Below are positions 21,507-33,544 of a stretch of 64,000 bases of DNA, piece after piece. Origin of the DNA: Brienomyrus brachyistius (lineage: Eukaryota; Chordata; Actinopteri; Osteoglossiformes; Mormyridae). The stretch is taken from assembly GCF_023856365.1 (NCBI RefSeq), contig NC_064548.1:8605642-8669641 (forward strand), read 5' to 3'. A program made the position numbers and the translations under genes. The notes beneath the pieces were generated by a model. The model ran no database searches, had not been told where the DNA came from, and saw nothing but the letters and a program-made list of their open reading frames with translations. The first letter of the stretch is position 1; every line of letters begins with the position of its first letter.

Positions 21507-24500
21507 CTCGCCTAGAGCACTACAGTACTGACTGTAGAGCACATACCCGGAAACACACTTACTGGGGAGTGGTCCAGTACAGAAATTAGTAGGGCAATTC
21601 AAGTTTTTAGCACTTCCCCTTACAACAAGCAAGAAAAAGTACAGGAAGAAACAAATAGTATTGTTTGAGATAACAAAATATGATACTTTAGGCTCCGGAT
21701 CTCCCGCAACTCTGCAAAGGACAGGAGGTTACAGACAATGGATGGATAGATGGATGGATGGGATGGATACTTTATCCCAAGAAAAAATCTTTAGCATACA
21801 CAGTAAGGTACGTAAAGTATACAGATACAAACATATAGTGCAGAAAAGATTTAATTGTCATGTGTCAAATTGTACAAAATATGTTAGATCCCAAGCCTGC
21901 CTGAGCATAGTAATTAAAAGGGAAACTTGGTGCTGCCTTGATAATTAATGAGCAGTGCATTTTAGCCTTTAGCCTATTCCATCTATCCCACCTATTCCAG
22001 TTGCAGCTTCCAGAAAATGGAGCGGCACCTTTGCACCTTTTCACCTATTCAAATAACTCAGCTTACCATGGCAACTTTGTCATGGCAACCTCTCAGCTGT
22101 GGTTGCCACGGAAGCCGTGTAACAAACAACCCTTGTGAAGCACTGGATGAAGCTTATAAAAACGGATTATTGCTGGCAGAAGCCAACGATGTAGCAGCGC
22201 TAACCATGCGACATTAGCCCCTGCAGCTGGGGGCTAGTCTTTACCCGCCGATCCCTTTATGTTTTGTATGTTACAAAGATACAGATTTCATCTCTGGCAT
22301 GCGTGGTTTTTCTTACATCTATTGCCATCTTGTGCATCAACAAGCTGAAGGAACCTGACGTGGTGCAGATGGAATGTGTATCAGAACCAAATCCCAGCGC
22401 CTCTGTGGGTTACTGTAATTTCCTCACCCGCACTGCAGTTGGAGCCTCATATTCTGACAGGCTACGTGATGTCTGCACATCACAATGACAGCTAACGCAC
22501 TAGGTAATCGGGTTCTGCTAAGACAGGCTTAAGAAGATCGGTAAAATGGATGAACTGCTCTGGGTTTTATCACATTCGACAGACAGTGATGTAAACCAGC
22601 CCTTGCCTCCTGCTTTCCTTACAGTTTCGGGGAAATAGAGGTCGACAGTGTATTTGGACTCACTGTTTCCCATTTGCCGTTCCATTCTCCGGCAGTTGCT
22701 CTGCCAGATAAGTTGATCTGGGCCTGGAAATCCTGCAATTTAATGCTGTGAAAAATAAATTATTGTCACCTTGATTAAGTGAAATATATTCAGAGTTGCC
22801 CTGTAATGGACTGGAATTCCATGCAGGGTTTATATCCCCACCTTGTGCCCAGTGCTGGCTGACTGTGATAAATGGTTGTGAGATGGATTGATGTATGGAT
22901 GGATGGATGAATGGATGGATGGATGGATGGATGTCTTTATTCAGGCTTCCAGCCCCCTCCCCCCCCCCCCCCCATGACCCTGACCATAGTAAGAGGCTGG
23001 AAGATGGATTTATGTATGGATGGATGAACTGATAATCAGGCTTCCAGTCAAGTAAAGGACACACACTCAGCATCACAGAGATCATAAAAACCCAAGGATC
23101 TAAAAAATCCAGCTAAATGTGGGCGATTCTCAGGACATGCTGAGCTAGAAATGAGAGCCGGAGGATGGACACTGAACCAAGAAATAGTGATCTTGCTACA
23201 CAACATTATTTAAATGCAATGATGAGTGAAAAGCTCGGGAAAGGAAAAGAAAAAGAGAACATAGTAAACAAGGAACTCTAGAGAATAACAACAAAACCAA
23301 AGAATAAAAATGCGACAGCTCATTCACAGGTGGGAATCATGCCATCCGATTACAGGTCTGAGAAGAGGAATGACGAGCGATCCCAGGCTGGTGAAGGGGT
23401 CAGAGAGGTAGATGATGGAAGGAAAGCAGTGAACAGAACAGTGATGTGATGTGACTGAAGGCCATGGAGCTAAGCCTGCAGGGATTATTCTTGTGAGCCG
23501 CAGGGTGCACCTACATTACCCGGGATACACAGCAGAGGCCGTTCAGGGGGCGGGTCCCTGCATTCCTCAAGAACAACGGCAGCGAATCATGGACAGCCCT
23601 CCTAGCTGTCCTGGCCGTTGATTGGGTAAGAGAGGGATCACTCACTGCATATTGCCGAGCCCTGTTTGCTTTTTTACAGGCTATGCAAACACTTTTACAA
23701 CGGGATCCTTATTTAATTTTTACGGCACCTGCCACCTTTGTAATATTTCTCATAAATTACTCTTCAATTGGTAGGTCATATAACCTACACCTCTGTACAC
23801 AGCACTTCTGTAAAAGATTAAAGTCGTAACACTGCAGTTTAGATAATTTGCATATTTCCCATTCCAGAAGGAGCAGACGTCACTCTACAATGATACGTTC
23901 CTTCTGCACATTTGGGAAATCCCCGGAATGTACCGCTGTGCCTTGGAAGCTGTCCCACAACACGATTACCATGGCAGGAGTCAGCAAACTGTTATTTCTG
24001 GGAGAGGTGGACAGACTGTTCATTGTATCTCAAAAATACACTCAGTGCCTGGCATCTGCAGTATGAGCTGGTGATATGTTATCTAAAGGGGGATTCTCGT
24101 CATTTCCGCTATTCTTTTATTGCTTAACTGACATATTCGTCCAAAGCAACTTTCACTATCAGCTGTAAATACAGCGTGATGCGTTACTCAGTAAAATTTA
24201 CTGTAACGATTTGGGTCAAGTATCGTAATTAAGATTCCATATCAGTTCTTAACAATACGCTACCTGTGTTGTGTTTTAACATCGTTATAGAACTCATCTA
24301 TTCCATTCATCACATATCCTTGAAAGCCCCTCCTACTGTCCACAGAGTCATAACACCACTCCATATATTTTGGCTAGGGAGGTCAAATTAAGCTGGGGTA
24401 GATGGACCCTGAGCATGTATGGCGCTGCTTTGATACCAGTTTTCCCACATGCACTTAGGGTTGCCCCTATATGACGCCACTTGCTATATGCTAAAATGAG

Positions 24501-24942
24501 ATCTAAGTCCCAGGATTAATACTTTACGGTGGCTCCTTCTGCTTTGATGTTTTGTTTGGACTGGATGCGAGGTGCTCTGAAGATAAGGTCCAGGACAACG
24601 TGTGGGAGCAGATAGGCACCAACAAGACATGAAAGAATTATTTGTTCTTACTGTAATTGGTTTGGCTGGCCTTCAGCAGGCCTTCAGCTGGCCTTGCCTT
24701 AATGACAGGTGTGTGATATTACAGTATTTTGGTTCACAGGGGAAACTAGGCTCCACCAAATAAACTGTTTGGATGCTGCAGTTGAATGTATTAGGCTGAC
24801 AAGCATGTTCACTACCATATTCAATTAAATAAGTACAGTAAATGTCACAAATAGATTTGTTATGATTACATATAAGCTTATTAAAACCAATCAAAGCATC
24901 TAAAATGGTTCATGTGCCGATTTAGGGTCAAATCATGGTGTG
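21507..24942. other. Intergenic sequence with simple repeats
   Basis: This contains GGAT arrays (about 21737-21766 and 22885-22935), the first followed by a retroposon-tail-like GGATACTTTATCCC, and a C run at 22959-22973. No gene model can be supported. Several 60-140 codon frames overlap the GGAT arrays. Confidence 0.45.
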
Positions 24943-24947
24943 CATTA

Positions 24948-26354
24948 GTGGTGTCCCCTGTGAGGGGAAGGGGGAATTATGATTTATGGGTTGATTATGG
25001 TTTGGTTTTCTTTTTTTTTTCTTTCCCTTTCAGCAGTGCCACAAAAGCTTTGGGGAGTTCGCGCCGTCCCCCATTGGTAATTGAGGGGCGGGATTTGCTA
25101 GATTGGTGGGCGGAGGCAGAGACTTGATCGGGTTTTAAAGATGGCCACGTCAGAGTGTTGGGGAGCGCGGTCCGGGGACGGAAGGTAATCACGGCGGTGG
25201 TTTTTAAAGACGCGTCAGTGGGACGATGCGGGCTTTCCCAAGCGGAGCGTGGACGTGAGTGAGCTGAGGTACCAGGCTACAAGTCACGGGTTCGCGGTAT
25301 CGGTGGAGGGATGGCGAGCGCGCAGCCATAGCGTTTGGGGAGGCAAGAGCAGTGGGAAGGCGACGCAGATGACGGCTGGGGGCGGGCGAGGGAGTGGCCC
25401 GGATATTGTGTTTAGGACCTGGAAGTAAGGGGAGGTTCCTAACTGGCGGGGCGTAGGACGTTAGCCATTCGGGTTACGGCCAGGATGGTGTGGTTCCGGG
25501 GTTGTTTGGCTTTGTTCCCCCACAGGTCTAAGCTCGCTGCCGTGAGTCGGCTGGCTTGGGAGGCACCAGGCTGGTGCATACTGCAGCCAACGGATTGAGG
25601 CGGTGAGCGGCGTACGAGCTACCAGGCTAAGAGGAGGACAGCGGGAAGAGTTTTTGGGTATCTCGCCTGGGACCGAGAGAGCTCCGGAAGGAGGTGGACG
25701 CGGCTGGAGTGTAGCGACATTGCTGGAGAGGGATAGAGTTAAGGTTTATTGTTTTGTTTTTTTGTTATTTTTGTGGGCCGGAGGAGGGGAGCGTGCCGGC
25801 CCAGGACTGAGTTCTTTAGTTTCTTTTTCATTTTGTTTCTTCTTCTTCTTCTTCTTCTTCTTCATTATCATTATTACATTTTGTTTGGGGTTAGGTTTAT
25901 ATAGGGGGGACCTTTGAAGGTCACCCGTTTAGGTTTTGTCCTCTCCTGTGTGAACTGACTTCCTCTCCCCGCTGCATAAGTGTGCTGTACATAAGGGTGC
26001 TGTGCCACTGTGACTAGTTGTAGTGGATATTGGGGGAGGTGTGAGTGCTGTGGGGTTTTTTTTTGAGTAGTGTTGGGGAATGAGAAATAACACTGGTAGT
26101 GGTGGTGTGATTTACCTGTTGGTGGTAGGGAGGTGGTTGCTGCCTGGGAGTTTGGAGTATCTGTAACCGAGTCCCAAATAAATCTGTGCCAAGCTCACCC
26201 TGTCTGTGTTTGCCCCGTTGTGTCATTGCCCCAGGAGATCCTGAAGGGTGTGTGGGTAGCATTGTGCTGTGCGAAAGGGTTAAGGGGAATAACTAAAGAC
26301 TCAGTACAAAAATAGTCATTAGGCGGTGGGGGTCCTACACCCTGGGCCACCACA
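24948..26354 (+). repeat. 5' LTR of the Ty3/Gypsy element (1.4 kb)
   Basis: It begins GTGGTGTCCCC (the leading T present in the 3' copy is absent) and ends GGGCCACCACA. It contains a T-rich tract at about 25009-25030, a GC-rich CpG-containing middle (25060-25740), a (TTC)n run near 25845-25863 and an AATAAA poly(A) signal at 26177-26182. The section 25042-26233 has no counterpart in the 3' LTR. Confidence 0.9.
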
Positions 26355-26398
26355 CCGCTGGAATTTGGCGTAGTCGGCAGGATCTCCTCGAGCACGAC

Positions 26399-27037
26399 AT
26401 GGATGGGACAGCACCTAGGGCACAGGGGTTGTCAGGGGGGTGGCCATGGTTTTTGGGAGGGGCTTGGATGACCCGCTTCGATGGGTCTGCTAAGGGGACG
26501 TATCAGGAATGGAGGCGGGTAGTCGGGGTGGGTCTCCGGGCGCAGTCACTCTCTGCAGTCCAACAGGTGGATTTTGTTCTTAGTGCTTTGGAAGGGGAAG
26601 CTAGGCGAGAAGTGAAATTATTGACGGAAGATCAGCGGGATACTGCTGAGAAGATATTAGAGGCGTTGGATAGACTTTATGGGGAGGGTGCCGGGCTGGC
26701 CCAGTTGAGGGCTGACTTTTTTACCTGTCAACAACAGTCTGGGGAAGGGGTGGGTTCGTTCATCCTCCATCTCTGGGAGTGTGACTTGGAGGTACGGCCG
26801 GTGGCCGGGGCCTTGCCTGAGCAACTGCACACCCTGGTGGCTAACAGCACGGGGTTGACCCGTGAGGAGGGTCGGCAGCTGCAGGGACTGTTGGAGCGAT
26901 GGCAGAGAGTGTTTGCCCGGGACGAAGAGGACCATGGTTGTACAGATGTGGTGTACCATTGCATCCCCACTGGGGCGGCGGCTCCCTCGAGGGAACGTTA
27001 TCGGCCTGTTCCCCCTAGTTTATATCCAGAGTTGTGA
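26399..27037 (+). pseudogene. Ty3/Gypsy gag capsid fused directly to the RT N terminus
   Basis: The first about 140 codons read as a retrotransposon capsid-type Gag (for example QVDFVLSALEGEARREVK and ILEALDRLYGE). Without a stop the frame then enters the sequence just before the RT fingers (from about LQGLLERWQRVFARDEED), including the IPTG element typical of this class. The CCHC zinc knuckle and the aspartic protease (DTG/DSG) expected between them are missing, so this copy carries an in-frame internal deletion, probably around 26820-26870. The frame ends at a TGA (27035-27037) in a position where related elements have a sense codon. Confidence 0.8.
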
Positions 27038-27901
27038 GAGTTGTTGAAATCCATGCTTGAGGGGGGAGTTATTACAGAGAGTGCCAGCCCCTGGGCTGCC
27101 CCAATAGTGTTGGTCCGTAAAAAGGACAGCTCCTGGAGGTTTTGTGTAGATTACCGAAAACTGAATGCTGTGACCCATAAGGATGCTTACCCACTCCCGC
27201 GGATCGAGGAGTCATTGTCAGCGTTGAAAGGGGCAGCCTGGTACTCTACCCTGGACCTGGCAAGTGGATACTGGCAGGTGGAGGTGCACCCCAACAATAA
27301 AGAGAAGACCGCCTTTACCACACCTATGGGCCTTTACCAGTTCTAATGGATGCCCTTTGGTTTGTGCAACGCACGAGCAACTTTCCAGCGATTGATGCAG
27401 CAGTGTCTGGGTGAGCAGGTTTATGACTATTTGCTGATTTATCTGGATGATGTGATTGTTTACTCCCCCAATTTCAGGGGGCACTTGGAACATTTGGAGA
27501 AGGTGTTTGCATGGCTGGAGGCTCACGGTCTTATGCTTCAGCCGGAGAAGTGTCGGCTTTTCCAACAGGCCGTCCGCTACCTGGGTCATATAGTCAGCCG
27601 CGAGGGGGTGACCACGGACCCCGAGAAGGAGGCAGTATGGGGGTGGCCTCGCCCAGGAACAATACGGGAAGTGCGGTCTTTCCTGGGGTTTGTGGGTTAC
27701 TACCGATGGTTTGTACCGGGGTTTGCTAAAGAAGCAGCCGCGCTCCATGGGCTGCTAAAAGGTCCTGGTTCCTCGTCAAGACAGAAGATCGAATGGACCA
27801 AGGAGTGTGAGGAAGCATTTCAGGCTTTGAAGGAGGCCCTACTTAAGGCCCCGGTACTTGCTTATGCTGACTATACTTTGCCGTTCCGCCTGTATACTTG
27901 A
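27038..27901 (+). pseudogene. Ty3/Gypsy reverse transcriptase, interrupted
   Basis: Same frame as the gag-RT piece. It includes WRFCVDYRKLN, LDLASGYWQV (first catalytic Asp) and the active-site box YLDD at 27440-27451, followed by connection-domain sequence (RSFLGFVGYYRWFV). An in-frame TAA at 27344-27346 interrupts it between GLYQF and WMPFG, and an extra T at about 27898-27899 throws the frame just before RNase H. All active-site elements are otherwise recognisable, so decay is limited to a few point events. Confidence 0.88.
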
Positions 27902-29210
27902 TGCTAGTCTTCGGGGGTTGGGGGCTGTGTTGACCCAGGTGCAAGGGGGGCAGGAAAGGGTGATTGCTTATGCCAGCCGGAGCCTCCATGAGGCAGAGCG
28001 TAATGATCAGAACTATAGTGCCTTTAAACTGGAGCTATTGGCATTGAAATGGGCAGTAGTCAAGAAGTTTAAGGATTACTTGTGGGATGCTAGGTTTGAA
28101 GTATTTACTGATAATTGCCCCCTCTTGCATTTGAAGACTGCCAAATTGGGGGCTTTGGAGCAAAGGTGGGCTGGCCAGCTGGCATCGTTTGACTATGAGT
28201 TAAGGCATAAACCTGGCCGGGAGCACCAGAATGCAGATGCCCTGTCACGACGATCAGGTATGGCGGTGGTGGCACAGATTGAAACCATAGAGGATTGGGC
28301 GGAACGACAGAGTGAAGATTCGGCAGTGGCCCAAGTTTGGCAGTGGGTGTCATCCGGGGTACGTCCAACCGTGGTGGCTAGCCGAACTGTTGGAGGGATG
28401 GGCCGGTGCCTGTTGGAAGATTGGGAGTTACTGAGGGTGGGCCAAGGGGTGTTGCGGCGTAGATCCCCAGTGGGAGGCGAAGAGAGCTGGGCCATGGTGG
28501 TTCCGGAGAAACAGCGCCAACAAGTGTGGTTGGAGTATCATCGGGCATTGGGGCATGCCCGAGGGCGACGGATGGTCCTGGCCCTGAAAGAGAGGTTCTA
28601 CTGGCCCGGTATGCGAAGGGATGTGGAGCACAGGCAGCGTGGCTGCCAGGAGTGTCTGGTTGGGAGCCGGGGGAAGGGAGAGCCCCTGCCCCTAGGGGGG
28701 ATTAATACCAGCTACCCCTGGGAGGTGTTGGCGGTGGATTACCTGTCCATGGGGCGCCCTGGAGATACTTACCCATATGTGCTGGTCGCCATTGACCTGT
28801 TTTCCAGGTTTGCTTTTGCAGTACCGACCAGGGATCAGACAGCGGCGACGGCGGCCAGAGTGATCTGGGGGGAGGTCATCCAGCGTTATGGCTGCCCAGA
28901 GCGGCTGCTGTCTGACCAGGGGCCTGCCTTCGAGTCACAGTTGGTGAAAGAACTGTGTGAAGTGTATGGGTGCCGGAAAGTGAGAACTACTCCATATCAC
29001 CCGCAGGGCAATGGGGCCTGTGAGCGGTGGAACCGAACGCTGTTACGTCTGTTGAACATGCTCTCAGTACAAGAGCTGGGTCGTTGGGCGGTGCATTTAC
29101 CTGAGCTGGTGCAGGCCTATAATTGCACCCCCCATAGCAGTACAGGTTTGTCCCCATTTTGGGTCTTGTTTGGGCGGCAACCTCGGTTACCTATAGATGG
29201 GGGACCTGCG
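27900..29210 (+). pseudogene. Ty3/Gypsy RNase H and integrase region
   Basis: Following the one-base insertion the frame carries RNase H (DASLRGLGAVLTQ, then LELLALKWAV and FTDNCPL), an integrase zinc-binding part (HRALGHARG with CQEC) and a DDE core: AVDYLS, then SDQGPAFES, then ACERWNR. The core motifs are intact. The frame stays open to 29384, but beyond about 29200 it no longer matches the family; the continuation is in another frame. Confidence 0.88.
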
Positions 29211-29821
29211 ATCTGGCCGGAGGAGAGGCCGGGTCGGAGTGGGTCCGTGGGCATCGGAGGCGAATGTGGGCAGACTGTAAGGAAGTGGAAAGGGGAACAG
29301 AGCGCCGGCGGCAAGGGGATCGGCGCTATCACAATGCAGGGAAAGGTATATGGTTGCTGGCCCCAGGGGATCGCGTTCTGGTGAGGAACTTCCGTAGACG
29401 GGCCGGAGGCAAGGTGAGCCCATATTGGCAAGCTAACCCTTGGGTGGTGGTGCGACAACGAGACCTGGAGAGCCCAGTGTTTGAGCTGCGGCCGGACGGA
29501 AGAGAGGGCCCACTCCGGACTCTCCATCAACGGCACCTGCGGCCATGCCCCCCGGGATGGATATCAGTGGCATCGGGAGCGGGGGGTGAGTTACGGAGGG
29601 CTGGGGTCAGTTTTCGACCAGGACCGTCTCGTCCCAGTGGTTGGCCTGGTGATTGGGAAGAGCCATGGGCGGCAAGGGCTGAAGGGGTAGTAGAAAGGCG
29701 GCTACCGGCAGAGGATGGGGAGCCGGTTACGGAGGTTGAGCCAGCTCAGGAGGTTGTGGAGCCCCTGCGTCGATCCCAGCGAGTCAACTTTGGGATAAGG
29801 CTAGCCCGGTATAGGAAGTAG
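29200..29821 (+). pseudogene. Ty3/Gypsy integrase C-terminal region in shifted frame
   Basis: After the integrase core a frameshift near 29200-29290 moves the reading to the next frame. This encodes a basic stretch (RRRQGDRRYHNAGKG), the LAPGDRVLVRNF segment typical of the integrase C-terminal chromatin-proximal domain, and a tail ending in RSQRVNFGIRLARYRK. A stop follows, then the purine tract and the 3' LTR. No chromodomain is evident. Confidence 0.75.
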
Positions 29822-29856
29822 GTGCTCGGGGCGAGCCCCCATTTAGTGGGGGGGAG

Positions 29857-30075
29857 TGTGGTGTCCCCTGTGAGGGGGAGAGGGAATTATGATTCATGGG
29901 TTGATTATGGTTTGGTTTTTTTTTTTTTTTTTTCTTCCCCTTTCAGGAGAGCCAGGAGATCCTGAAGGGTGTGTGGGTAGCATTGTGCTGTGCGAAAGGG
30001 TTAAGGGGTATAATTAAAGACTCAGTACAAAAATAGTCATTAGGTGGTGGGGGTCCTACACCCTGGGCCACCACA
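29857..30075 (+). repeat. 3' LTR of the Ty3/Gypsy element, internally deleted (219 bp)
   Basis: It begins TGTGGTGTCCCC and ends GGGCCACCACA. It matches both ends of the 5' LTR but jumps at 29954 from the T-rich tract region to the terminal 120 bases. The junction lies at a CCA shared by both breakpoints, which suggests a microhomology deletion. The missing segment equals 25042-26233 of the 5' LTR and includes its AATAAA. Confidence 0.9.
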
Positions 30076-30081
30076 CATTAT

Positions 30082-30670
30082 ATGTTTTTCTGGGTGTTTT
30101 TGCTGATTTCGGATGTACTTGATACCAGCCTCCGCTAACAGTAGTAGGAATATCTAAGCATTAGTTATTACAGGAATGTTTATGGAAGGCTTCTTAATTC
30201 AAACCAGGCGGCAGAATTGGTTTTAATGTCAGTTACATTCGATTTTAATGCAATTAAATTGTATTCATTTTAGACTACACTCTGAAGTAATTTGTAGAAC
30301 ATATAGTTGCATAATTTTCACTTTACGTTGGGGCAGCATTTTCCATAAAGCCAAAAAATAAGCAGATGTTACAGAAGTAACATTTATGTTTAACCCAACT
30401 ACTATACAAATAAAAGTGAAAAATAAAAACGAAAAAGCATTATGCATATTAAAGTTAGTGTAGGAGTGATTGTAGTGAATCACAGGGAAGTCTGTCGTGT
30501 GACTAGATAGAAAAAAAGGAGTAGTTGTTTTCTCCTCAGACTAATGCTATCTCATCTCCTGCAGGCTGCAGCTGCCCAGGGACCGCAGTTATACTGAATA
30601 TGGTATCAGTCAAGTGAGGAATGCAGTACAAGTCTGGACATGTCTCAGCCCTAGCGTCCTGTATTAGCAA
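30082..30670. other. Intergenic sequence between the retrotransposon and the 39-bp minisatellite
   Basis: AT-rich, no exon or repeat family recognised. Confidence 0.4.
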
Positions 30671-31880
30671 GCTCTATTATGCTCACTGAGCGGATGGCGC
30701 TGTGAGTACGCTCTCCTATAGTCACTGAGGTGATGGCGCTGTGAGTACGCTCTCCTATCCTCACTGAGGCGATGGCGCTGTGAGTACGCTCTCCTATCCT
30801 CACTGAGGGGATGGCACTGTGAGCACGATCCCTTATGCTCACTGAGGGGATGGCGCTGTGAGCACGCTCTCTTATGCTCACTGAGGGGATGGCGCTGTGA
30901 GCACGCTCTCTTATGCTCACTGAGGGGATGGCGCTGTGAGTACGCTCTCCTATGCTCACTGAGGCGATGGCGCTGTGAGTACGCTCTCCTATGCTCACTG
31001 AGGGGATGGCGCTGTGAGTACGCTCTCCTATGCTCACTGAGGGGATGGCGCTGTGAGTACGCTCTCCTATGCTCACTGAGGGGATGGCGCTGTGAGTACG
31101 CTCTCCTATGCTCACTGAGGGGATGGCGCTGTGAGTACGCTCTCCTATGCTCACTGAGGGGATGGCGCTTTGAGTACGCTCTCCTATGCTCACTGAGGGG
31201 ATGGCGCTGTAAGTATGCTCTCTTATGCTCACTGAGGGGATGGTGCCGTTAACACGCTCTCCTACGCGCACTGAGGGGATGGTGCTGTTAACACGCTCTC
31301 CTACGCTCACTGAGGGGATGATGCCGTTAACATGCTCTCCTATGCTCACTGAGGGGATGGTGCCGTTATCACGCTCTCCTACGCGTATTGAGAGGATGGT
31401 GCTGTTAGCACACTCTTCTACGCGCATTGAGAGGATGGTGCTGTTAGTACGCTCTCCTACACTCATTGAGGGGATGGTGCCGTTAACATGCTCTCCTACG
31501 CTCACTGAGGGGATGATGCCGTTAGCACGCTCTTCTACACGCATTGAGAGGATGGTGCTGTTAGTACGCTCTCCTACGCTCATTGAGGGGATGGTGCCGT
31601 TAACATGCTCTCCTACGCTCACTGAGGGGATGATGCCGTTAACATGCTCTCCTATGCTCACTGAGGGGATGGTGCTGTTAGCACGCTCTTCTACGAGCAT
31701 TGAGAGGATGGTGCTGTTAGCACGCTCTTCTATGCGCATTGAGAGGATGGTGCTGTTAGTACGCTCTTCTACGCGCATTGAGAGGATGGTGCTGTTAAGA
31801 CGCTCTCCTACGCTCACTGAGGGGATGATGCTGTTAACATGCTCTCCTATGTGCACTGAGGGGATAGCGCACGCTCTCCT
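30671..31880. repeat. 39-bp minisatellite, about 31 units, open on both strands
   Basis: The unit contains CTCACTGAGGGGATGG and ACGCTCTCCTA. The unit length is divisible by three and lacks stops in at least one frame per strand, so it gives a 401-codon frame on the minus strand (13-residue unit such as SVSIGERTHSAIP) and a 231-codon frame on the plus strand. The left half (to about 31220) is homogeneous (GCGCTGTGAGTACGC type). The right half has diverged variants (GTGCTGTTAGCACGC type) and a three-unit higher-order period of 117 bp, repeated near 31441-31675. No splice sites or start context support a protein. Confidence 0.93.
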
Positions 31881-32996
31881 TGTTAACTATTTGGTTACTC
31901 AGAGACCTTCATGTGTTTAATGTTTGTATCTTTTTCACCCAGCTGCCTGAGCCATTGATGCATGTGTCGAGCTGCGCCAGTTTTCATTGATTCAGATTAA
32001 TATTAAGATTAAGAAGCACTTTATTGATCCCATGGGGAAATTCTAGCTCCCGGTGGAAAATGTCATGTTTTGCGTACTTCTGTGTCATGACTGGGAAATG
32101 TGTCCTGATCTTTCACTCTGGGTCAAGTGTTGCTGATACTGTTGAAGATGCTCTTATCAGCAAAAGCCAGAGGTAGACTGATGACTCACGGCAGCGATGG
32201 GGAGATGAGGGCGACACTCATAAACATGGATTGGTCTGGGCACCTATCGGGGGCCGCATCTTGGTGCAAAGTCATTTAGCAGCAGGAATGGAATGTCAAT
32301 CAGCAGATCTCGTGTGTCTGTGGAGCATCGTGGCTTTCAAAGCCTAGTGTGTTCCTGGCAACAAGACAGACATTCCATCATGCCTGGACTTTCATTCCAT
32401 TAATCATTTAAGACCATCGACTGCATGAGCCTGAGAATTCACTTTTCAGACAGCGGCTATAAAATATCTACAGGAGGTATGATCTGTGGTTAACGCCACT
32501 GATTCCTGCGTATGGGAGTAACAGCAACAATACAGCAATAACAGTAAATACATCAAAGAAGTATCCTCTTCAAAAAATCTTTCATTTGGACTTGTTGCCA
32601 TCCTAAGTGTTTATTACAGTTTAGCCACAATGGCAATATAATTCACTTCAGAGAAAAGAATCAATGTCTCAGATGCATACATAGATTACACTGAAGCTAA
32701 TGCATTTCCTTTCCTTGGCAGGGTTGCATTAAATAAGAGCCAAGGGACGTCACACACAATTTATTATCAATATTTGTAGTAGAGCTGCAGATAAAATGCC
32801 TTTTTAAGTTCTGGTTACAGCTAAACATTTGCCCAATAAGTAAAGATTTGATATCTAAAGATATAAAGGTTATCTAAAGATACTGGATAACATAATATCT
32901 TTTCTCACATAGAAAAAGATATTTATCAGATTTAGCATGCTGCATTTCTGCTGGCCTCCAGTGGAAAGTGCAAACAACCCTAATTTAAATATATCT
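31881..32996. other. Intergenic sequence with a retroposon 3'-tail fragment
   Basis: At about 32010-32047, read on the minus strand, there is a GGGATCAATAAAGTGCTTCT tail, the 3' end shared by SINEs in this window (compare 52068-52090). Nothing else was recognised. Confidence 0.45.
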
Positions 32997-33250
32997 GTCC
33001 ATCCATCCATCTTTGAGCTGCTTATACTGCACAGGACATCAAGGTGGAGCATTTAATATCCTCAGCATAATTTAATTAGCCTCAGCATGTTTTTGGACTG
33101 TGGGGGGAAACCGGAGTACCCGGAGGAAACCCCACGACGACATGGGGAGAACATGCAAACTCCACACACATGTGACCCAGGTGGAGACTCAAACCCGGGT
33201 CCCAGAGGTGTGAAGCAACAGTGCTAACCACTGCACCACCATGCCGCCCC
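32997..33250 (-). repeat. tRNA-derived SINE, copy A (3'-shortened)
   Basis: Read on the minus strand it starts GGGGCGGCATGGTGGTGCAG, then has A-box TGGTTAGCACTG and B-box GGGTTTGAGTC, followed by the shared body (GTGTGGAGTTTGCATG, CAGTCCAAAAACATGCTGAG). It then cuts early into a diverged GATGGATGG tail. Same family as the copies near 38.5, 52.3 and 58.2 kb. Confidence 0.8.
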
Positions 33251-33544
33251 ATAATAAACGTCATTATGTTAAATTAATCAAAGCTTTTTACTAACAATCG
33301 CAAACCGTGTTGTCATTAGAGTCCCCGCAGTAACTCTAACCAGAGCGGCTTGAATGACTACATGTTTCACCTTAAGGTTAAAATATCAGCATAATATAGC
33401 AGAGTACGTTATATTGATTACTTCTGCCAATTTCTAGTTGTATAAACAATGATGGTTTGAAACGTACAAAAGCACCTGCTTAATACTTATGATCCAGAAT
33501 ACATTTCACTTATTTTTGTCAATGTGTTTTTGGAAAGCTGGGTC

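Larger units (their letters stand above)
24948..30075 (+). mobile_element. Ty3/Gypsy LTR retrotransposon, defective copy
   Basis: The element is flanked by a 5-bp target duplication CATTA (24943-24947 and 30076-30080). It consists of a 5' LTR (24948-26354), a gag/pol interior (about 26399-29821), a purine-rich tract just before the 3' LTR (GTGGGGGGGAG ending at 29856) and a shortened 3' LTR. The domain order RT, RNase H, integrase places it in the Ty3/Gypsy group. It cannot encode a full polyprotein: protease and the gag zinc knuckle are absent, there are two in-frame stops in RT, a one-base insertion between RT and RNase H, and a frame change after the integrase core. Outside the big LTR deletion and T-tract length changes I count about eight substitutions between the LTRs, so the insertion is fairly recent. 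Confidence 0.93.

Noticed and set aside
25603..25917. 104-residue frame with a hydrophobic tail
   Set aside because: It lies inside the 5' LTR and ends in TTC and T-rich simple sequence; no family match.
30651..31856. 401-residue repetitive protein on the minus strand
   Set aside because: Generated by a 39-bp tandem repeat with no stops; the opposite strand is also open, and there are no splice sites or start context.
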